Shown piece after piece: positions 59,110 through 64,000 of a DNA stretch of 64,000 bases (position 1 is the first letter of the stretch; each line of letters begins with the position of its first letter). Origin of the DNA: JBBQVZ01 sp963695975 (GTDB lineage Bacteria > Actinomycetota > UBA4738 > HRBIN12); contig CAVOIB010000002.1 in assembly GCA_963695975.1 (NCBI GenBank), positions 496,001 through 560,000 of the forward strand, given 5' to 3'. Made by a program: the position numbers and the translations under genes. A model generated the notes under the pieces. The model had not been told where the DNA came from, ran no database searches, and saw nothing but the letters and a program-made list of their open reading frames with translations.

Positions 59110-61378
59110 ATGAGGATCAACCCGGAATCGCTGGCCCGAGCGAGCAGCCGTCACCCCTGGCGGGTGATCGGGCTCTGGGGGGCGCTCTTCGTGGCGATGA
59201 TCTTCGTGTCCAGCACGCTCCTCGGGGGCGTCCTCACGAACGACATCTCGTTCACGAACCGACCCGAGTCGATCAAGGCGCAGGACATCATCGACACGAA
59301 GTTCTCGCAGGCCCAGGTCGGCAAGAGCACCGAGTACGTGATCGTGAGCTCGGATCAACTCACGGTCGACGACGACGCGTTCCAGGCGCACGTGAAGGAG
59401 TTGCAGGGTGCGCTGGCGAGCACGGACCTGCTCGCCGCGCCACCGACGACCTATTACGACGCGGCCCAGGCTTCGCCGGAGGCCGCCGCTGGCCTCGTGT
59501 CGCAGGACCGTCACTACACGCTGATCGCGGTCCCGATCAAGGCTGACGAGACGGCGACGATCGACGGGCTGCGCGAGGTCCTCACGCAGAACGAAGCCGA
59601 AGGGTTCACCACCCAACTCGCTGGTCAGGCCACGTTGAACGCGGACTTCACCACGATCGCCGAGGAAGACGCGAAGAAGGGCGAGTCGATCGGCGTCATG
59701 GTCGCGCTCGTCGTCCTGGTCGTCGTGTTCGGTTCGATCGTCGCCGCGCTCGCTTCCGATCGGGATGGGCATCTTCGCGATCGCGGTGGCGCTCGGGATC
59801 ACCGCGCTCGTCGGGCAGCTCGTGGAGTTCAACCTGTTCGTCACGAACATCATCTCGATGATCGGGCTGGCGGTCGGGATCGATTATTCACTGTTCATCG
59901 TGTCGCGCTTCCGGGAGGAACGGAAGAAAGGGTTCGAGAAGCTCGATGCGATCGGCGCCGCAGGCGCCACCGCGAACCGTGCCGTGTTCTTCAGCGGCAT
60001 GACCGTGGTGCTCGCGTTGCTCGGCATGTTCATCATCCCGACGACGATCTTCCGTGCGCTCGCCGCGGGCGCGATCTTCGTCACGCTCGTCTCGATCGCG
60101 TCGGCGATGACGTTGCTGCCCGCGATCCTGGCGAAGCTGGGGGACCGGATCAACTGGCCACGCCTCTCCAAGCGGGCTCGGCTGGATACGCCGCACGACA
60201 TCAAGGACGGGTTCTGGGACCGCCTCACGCGCAGCGTGATGGCCCGCCCGTGGGTGTATCTGACCGTGAGCGTCGCGATCCTCGCTGGCCTCGCGTCGTT
60301 CTACTTCCAGCTCAACAAAGGCAGTTCCACGAACATCAGCCAACTCCCGGACGTTCCGGCGAAGGCCGCGTTCCTCACGTTGGAACGCGAGTTCGCGGGC
60401 GGCCTGACGGATCCTGCCGAGATCGTGATCACCGGTGACGTCGGCAGCGCGGACGCGAAGGCCGCGGTGACGAAGCTCCAGGACGAGATCGCGAACAACC
60501 CGAGCTTCTCCCCACAGACGAAGGTAGCGCCGTCGCAGGACGGCTCCGCCGTGAGGGTCTCGGCGTTCTTCCGGGGCGAGACGCAGAACGACGCCTCGGT
60601 CGCGGCGATCATGGACCTTCGCCAGAACGCGGTGCCGGCCGCGTTCTCGGGCGTGAACGGCGTGCACGTGTACGTCGGCGGCCAAACCGCCATCTGGGCG
60701 GACTTCCTCCACGTGACGGACACCTACCAGTGGATCGTCCTGGCGTTCGTGCTCACCCTGTCGTTCCTGCTCCTGATGGTGGTGTTCCGATCGCTGATCC
60801 TGCCGCTCAAGGCCATCGTCATGAACCTGCTGTCGGTGGGTGCCGCGTACGGTGCCGTCACGCTGGTGTTCCAGAAGGGCGTCGGGCTCGGCATCTTCAA
60901 CCGGATCGGCTTCAATTTCCATCAGAGCGAGGCGATCGAGGCCTGGCTCCCGCTGTTCCTGTTCTCGATCCTGTTCGGTCTGTCGATGGATTACCACGTG
61001 TTCCTGCTGACGCGGATCCGCGAGGAGTACGACAAGACCCACGACAACACCGAGGCGGTCGCGTACGGCCTGCGGACGACGGGGGGCATCATCACCGGAG
61101 CGGCGATCATCATGGTAGTGGTGTTCACCGGGTTCGCGTCCGGCCGGCTCGGTCCACTGCAGCAGATGGGGTTCGGCCTCGCGGTCGCGGTGTTCATGGA
61201 TGCCACGATCGTGCGATGCCTCCTGGTGCCGTCGGCGATGCGCCTGCTCGGTGACTGGAACTGGTACCTGCCGAGATGGCTGGAATGGCTGCCCAAGCTC
61301 AACGTCGAGGGACATGAGCCCGAGCCTGAGCCGGCGATCCGTGTACCCGACACCCCCGCGGCCCTGATCGACGGGTAG
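59110..61378 (+). pseudogene. MMPL family RND transporter, split by a 1-nt frameshift
   Basis: About 755 aa if repaired. The 5' part (59110 to about 59750) begins with a transmembrane helix and a periplasmic loop. At 59751 the frame must shift: residues run into nonsense, while the next frame continues with PIGMGIFAIAVALGITALVGQ. Removing one C in GCGCTCGCTTCCG restores ALLP. The 3' part has two more MMPL blocks, with GIDYSLFIVSRFREE and LSMDYHVFLLTRIREEYD in conserved positions. MMPL proteins export lipids, siderophores or drugs. A sequencing error or a real mutation cannot be separated here. Confidence 0.85.
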
Positions 61379-61389
61379 TTCCGACGCTC

Positions 61390-61417
61390 GGTGGAGGGGA
61401 GCCCGTGCCCCTCCACC
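61390..61417 (+). terminator. Hairpin after mmpL
   Basis: GGTGGAGGGG, loop AGCCCGTG, CCCCTCCACC: perfect 10-bp stem 11 nt after the mmpL stop. Confidence 0.65.
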
Positions 61418-61425
61418 GCCGTTGG

Positions 61426-61431
61426 TACTGT
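61426..61431 (+). promoter_or_regulatory. -10 box TACTGT for leaderless F420-type oxidoreductase
   Basis: TACTGT ends 6 nt before GTG 61438 and follows the mmpL terminator. Confidence 0.45.
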
Positions 61432-61437
61432 GCCGTC

Positions 61438-62367
61438 GTGGACGAGCGGCAAGCGCTCCGCGATCGGCTCGGCCGGGTGGGCGCGTGGACCTTCGCATTC
61501 GACTCCGAGTCGGCCGACGACGTCCGGCGGAACGCCGCCGAGATCGAGTCGCTCGGCTTCCCGGCCCTGTGGGTTCCGGAGGGCATGACGTCGCGCGACG
61601 TGTTCGCCCATCTCTCCCTGCTGCTCAGCGCGACCGACCGGATCGCGATCTGCTCGGGGATCGCGAACGTGACCGCACGGGACCCCTGGGTCATGGCGAG
61701 CGGCGCTCGAACGCTCGCCGACGCCTGGGGGGATCGCGTCGTCGTCGGCTTGGGGATCGGGCACCCGTACACGACGGAATCGCGCGGTCTCACATGGGCG
61801 AGGCCGCTGGAGCGGATGGCCGCGTATCTCGATGCGATGGATCGGGCTCCCTGGAGCGCGCCAACGCCGACACGACCCGTTCGGCGGCTCCTCGCCGCGC
61901 TTGGCCCGAAGATGCTGACACTTTCCGCGGAACGAGCGCTCGGCGCGCACACCTACTTCGTCCCCGTCGAGCACACGGCGGCCGCTCGGGCGACGCTTGG
62001 TCCGGAGCCGGTGCTCGCCGTCGAGCAGACGGTCGTGCTCTCCCACGACCCGGCGCGCGCGCGAGAGGTCGCGCGTGGGTGGGCTCGGCACTATCTCGCG
62101 CTCGCGAACTACGCGAACAACCTCCGGCGGATGGGTTTCTCGGACGACGATGTTGCCGGTGAGGGGAGCGATCGCCTGATCGACGCGACGATCGCGTGGG
62201 GCGACGCCGAGGCTGTTCGACGGAGGGTCGACGACCATCTCGAGGCGGGAGCGGACCACGTGTGCGTGCAGGTGATCTCGGGCGACGATGCGGATGCCTG
62301 CGTTCCGCAACTCAGGGAGCTCGCTCCGGCGTTGCTCAGCGTCTCGGACCCTCCTCCAGACGTCTGA
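61438..62367 (+). CDS. LLM-class, probably F420-dependent oxidoreductase
   Basis: 309 aa, a luciferase-like TIM barrel. The DDVRRNAAEIESLGFPALWVPEG opening, RIAICSGIANVTARDPWVMA and VVVGLGIGHPY fit the actinobacterial F420 family sometimes labelled MSMEG_4141-like. It should transfer hydride between F420 and an unknown substrate. The GTG start is set by the TACTGT box. It is convergent with the alkylation-repair gene and overlaps its 3' end by 32 nt. Confidence 0.85.
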   Translation: MDERQALRDRLGRVGAWTFAFDSESADDVRRNAAEIESLGFPALWVPEGMTSRDVFAHLSLLLSATDRIAICSGIANVTARDPWVMASGARTLADAWGDRVVVGLGIGHPYTTESRGLTWARPLERMAAYLDAMDRAPWSAPTPTRPVRRLLAALGPKMLTLSAERALGAHTYFVPVEHTAAARATLGPEPVLAVEQTVVLSHDPARAREVARGWARHYLALANYANNLRRMGFSDDDVAGEGSDRLIDATIAWGDAEAVRRRVDDHLEAGADHVCVQVISGDDADACVPQLRELAPALLSVSDPPPDV

Positions 62368-63031
62368 GGACAGCTTCGCTCCGGAGCTCGCGGGCGGCGT
62401 CGCGCCCGATCCATCGGGCGCTCCGCGAGTCGAGTTCGATGAGTCGCTCCGCCTCCTCGATCGCCTGCGCGCGGAGCGTCAGGTTCCTCTTCCCGATCTG
62501 GCGCAGGGACCAGCTCACGGCCTTCTTCACGTAGTTGCGCTCATCGGTGGCGCCTCGACGGATCGTGGGCAGGAATCGCTCGAATACCGCGTCCGGAGAG
62601 CTGCGGTCGTGGACCGCTCGTTCTGCGATCAGGGTGAAGCCGGCCCGCTTCACGAACTCCTCGGATCGCCGGGTCCACGCGCGAGCCTTGCGAAAGGCGA
62701 GCGGCGTCGCGCCGAACAGGTTGCCGCACACCTGGTCGCAGACATCCCACGAGTCGAAGCCCGTCACCCAATCCTCCATCTGCTCGCCGGTCACGAGCGC
62801 CGGGTCGTCGATCATCGACGCGAGGATCCGAGCCTCGTGGATCCCCGTGTGCCACAGGTCAAGGGCCGTCGTGTGGTCGGGCCGGTACCGTTGGGCGATC
62901 GTCCGGAGGTTGGGGATGCTGACGCCGAGCGCGTGCTCGGTGTTGATGCCCACCCGCGACATCCCAGGCTTCCGGGTCGGATCAGCCACCGAGCCCATTG
63001 CCGAGAGCACCTCGCGGGTACGAGCTTCCAC
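62336..63031 (-). CDS. DNA alkylation repair protein (AlkD-like HEAT-repeat)
   Basis: 231 aa, all-helical. Signatures of the AlkD/AlkC superfamily include DLWHTGIHEARILASMIDDP, MEDWVTGFDSWDVCDQVCGNLF and the RRGATDERNYVKKAVSWSLRQIGKRN block with the catalytic Asp and Trp context. It would excise N3- or N7-alkyl purines, with no base flipping as in AlkD. GTG 63031 lies 7 nt past a TAGCCT box; the longer frame to 63115 overlaps the divergent DUF3054 promoter. Confidence 0.86.
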   Translation of the reverse strand: MEARTREVLSAMGSVADPTRKPGMSRVGINTEHALGVSIPNLRTIAQRYRPDHTTALDLWHTGIHEARILASMIDDPALVTGEQMEDWVTGFDSWDVCDQVCGNLFGATPLAFRKARAWTRRSEEFVKRAGFTLIAERAVHDRSSPDAVFERFLPTIRRGATDERNYVKKAVSWSLRQIGKRNLTLRAQAIEEAERLIELDSRSARWIGRDAARELRSEAVLRRLEEGPRR

Positions 63032-63038
63032 GCCGGTC

Positions 63039-63044
63039 AGGCTA
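63039..63044 (-). promoter_or_regulatory. -10 box TAGCCT for leaderless alkylation-repair gene
   Basis: On the minus strand TAGCCT ends 7 nt before GTG 63031. Confidence 0.45.
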
Positions 63045-63086
63045 TGTCGGGTCGGGGATCGCGACCAGCCGCGGGCGTCCACCTGG

Positions 63087-63092
63087 GACGAT
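63087..63092 (+). promoter_or_regulatory. -10 box GACGAT for DUF3054 gene
   Basis: GACGAT ends 6 nt before ATG 63099. Confidence 0.4.
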
Positions 63093-63098
63093 GGGGAT

Positions 63099-63497
63099 AT
63101 GACTCCGTCCGGCAACGCCTCGGGGCGCGCGCTCGCGACGATGGACGCGCTGGCGTTGTTGATGTTCGTCCTGGTCGGGGTGCGATCCCATCACGACGTC
63201 GGGGCTTCGTGGGTGGTCGCTCGGAACGTGGTCCCGCTCGAGGCGGCGTGGTTCTGCGCGGCGGCCCTCATCGGAACGTACCGGCGTCCTGGGTTGCGGA
63301 CCCTACTCGGGACGTGGGCCGTCGCCGTGCCCTCAGGGCTGGTGCTGCGGACCGTCTGGGTAGGCTCGCCAACCGGGGTTCGGCTCTTGACCTTCTTGGC
63401 CGTCGGGCTCGCGTTCACGCTGCTGTTCCTCCTCGCGGGGCGGTGGATCGCACGGCTGATCGGCCGGCGGGTGTTCCCTGCAGGCCGTCGAACGTGA
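63099..63497 (+). CDS. DUF3054 integral membrane protein
   Basis: 132 aa with four predicted transmembrane helices (about 13-30, 45-62, 72-90, 95-118). The pattern MDALALLMFVLVGVRSHH, a central RRPGLRTLLGTWAVAVP and C-terminal LLFLLAGRWIARL fit the actinobacterial DUF3054 family. No function is known. It starts divergently from the alkylation-repair gene and is followed by a small acidic protein. Confidence 0.83.
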   Translation: MTPSGNASGRALATMDALALLMFVLVGVRSHHDVGASWVVARNVVPLEAAWFCAAALIGTYRRPGLRTLLGTWAVAVPSGLVLRTVWVGSPTGVRLLTFLAVGLAFTLLFLLAGRWIARLIGRRVFPAGRRT

Positions 63498-63509
63498 TTC
63501 GATAGGCAT

Positions 63510-63698
63510 ATGAACGAGGAACCCCCTGAGATCGAGCCGGAGGAAGCGGCCGGGGAGGACCCCGGTCTGGCGGCCACGCGGATCCTGCTGGCCTCGGTCG
63601 AGGAGCTCCGAGCCCTGCTGGCGCCGCTGACCCCGTCCCAACGGGAGCGCGTGCTCGAGCTCGCTCGGTCGTTGAAGGAGCATCCCGAAGGAACCTGA
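63510..63698 (+). CDS. Small acidic hypothetical protein, 62 aa
   Basis: Acidic N-terminus (NEEPPEIEPEEAAGEDP) followed by a helical pair around LASVEELRALLAPLTPSQRERVLELARSL. Not recognised. It follows the DUF3054 gene by 12 nt and may be cotranscribed with it. The start lacks a clear ribosome-binding site. Confidence 0.55.
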   Translation: MNEEPPEIEPEEAAGEDPGLAATRILLASVEELRALLAPLTPSQRERVLELARSLKEHPEGT

Positions 63699-63755
63699 CC
63701 GGGTGGTTCCGGGACCCGTGATCGCGGTCTGCGGATGCGCGGAGGAAGGAGCGCC

Positions 63756-64000
63756 ATGGACGTCATCGCGTATCGGCCCGACCCCTCGCAGTTCGCGTGG
63801 ACGTTCGGCGGCGCCGCACCCGTCATGCAGGTCAAGCCGGGCACCGTGCTGGAGCTCTTCACCGAGGATGCCTTCGGGGGGAAGGTGCGAGGACCGGCTG
63901 ACCTCATCAGCCGTGTGATCGAGTTCCCGTTCGTGAACCCGCAGACGGGACCGTTCTCCGTCGAGGGCGCCGAGCCAGGCGACACGCTCGCGATCCACTT
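63756..64000 (+). CDS. Acetamidase/formamidase family protein, 3'-truncated by window edge
   Basis: The first 81 residues are visible and the frame is open at the window end. GGAGGAAGGAGCGCC precedes the ATG. The sequence ELFTEDAFGGKV, ISRVIEFPFVNPQTGPFSVEGAEPGDTLAIH is the N-terminal block of the FmdA/AmdA family, which hydrolyses formamide or acetamide to ammonia and the acid. Substrate choice depends on residues outside the window. Confidence 0.85.
   Translation, partial: MDVIAYRPDPSQFAWTFGGAAPVMQVKPGTVLELFTEDAFGGKVRGPADLISRVIEFPFVNPQTGPFSVEGAEPGDTLAIH

Noticed and set aside
58635..59120. Minus-strand frame after kbl with the segment DDLLDGIREFVLSQFEE
   Set aside because: It looks protein-like for 30 residues, but third-position GC is lower than in the plus-strand frames and it runs antisense into kbl; kept only as an alternative to the broken-gene idea.

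Overview
The window is GC-rich, densely coded DNA that reads as a chromosomal segment of an actinobacterium (Actinomycetota), probably a deep-branching or poorly sampled lineage. The evidence is the radA-carD-PIN/TRAM-ispD-ispF-rlmB order, the CarD, DUF3263, DUF5679, DUF3054 and DUF6457 families, an F420-type LLM oxidoreductase, frequent GTG/TTG starts, and many genes with a TANNNT -10 box only 6-9 nt before the start codon (leaderless-type promoters). No species can be named from sequence alone. I see no prophage, IS element, integron or CRISPR array. The first gene (radA) and the last (acetamidase/formamidase) are cut by the window edges.

Layout: 1-5257 is a housekeeping run (radA, carD, PIN/TRAM membrane protein, ispD, ispF, rlmB-type methyltransferase, tRNA-Thr). 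5287-6519 is a cytochrome P450. 6614-9250 is a compact sulfur-relay operon, DsrE-TusA-SQR-like flavoprotein-TusA-DsrE. 9282-13726 holds signalling and regulation: a GAF/PAS histidine kinase, DUF3263, a LytR_C protein, a single-domain response regulator, an Rrf2-type regulator and a 54-aa DUF5679 protein. 13896-21131 holds acetyl-CoA synthetase, an S9 peptidase divergent from CIRCE-controlled groEL, and an MFS transporter fused to a cyclic-nucleotide-binding domain. 21301-24621 holds LarE, a thioesterase, an SLH/NlpC-P60 wall enzyme and two conserved hypotheticals. 24706-28657 is a three-gene cassette of M20 metallopeptidase, ATP-grasp ligase and C45 Ntn-hydrolase. 28735-33295 holds a membrane protein with Pro/Thr/Glu repeats, YjbQ, a second GroES-like protein, a PrmC-like methyltransferase and a second S9 peptidase. 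33508-36127 is a molybdenum-cofactor patch (moaA, DUF6457, a MogA-XdhC fusion). 36177-40057 holds two exported or membrane-anchored phosphatase/sulfatase-superfamily enzymes and a nitrilase-family hydrolase. 40194-45872 is a complete peptide/nickel-type ABC importer beside lysine 2,3-aminomutase. 47808-55454 contains two paralogous GGDEF-EAL proteins around a transketolase and a DEAD-box helicase. 55546-58750 is a lipoprotein and the tdh-kbl threonine-degradation pair. 59110-64000 holds a frameshifted MMPL exporter behind 13-bp operator-like repeats, an F420-type oxidoreductase, an AlkD-like repair protein, DUF3054, a small acidic protein and the start of a formamidase/acetamidase.

The genes suggest an aerobic heterotroph that uses acetate, amino acids and peptides, handles reactive sulfur, makes molybdenum cofactor and uses c-di-GMP signalling. 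The least explained units are the M20/ATP-grasp/C45 cassette and the symmetric DsrE-TusA-SQR-TusA-DsrE operon.
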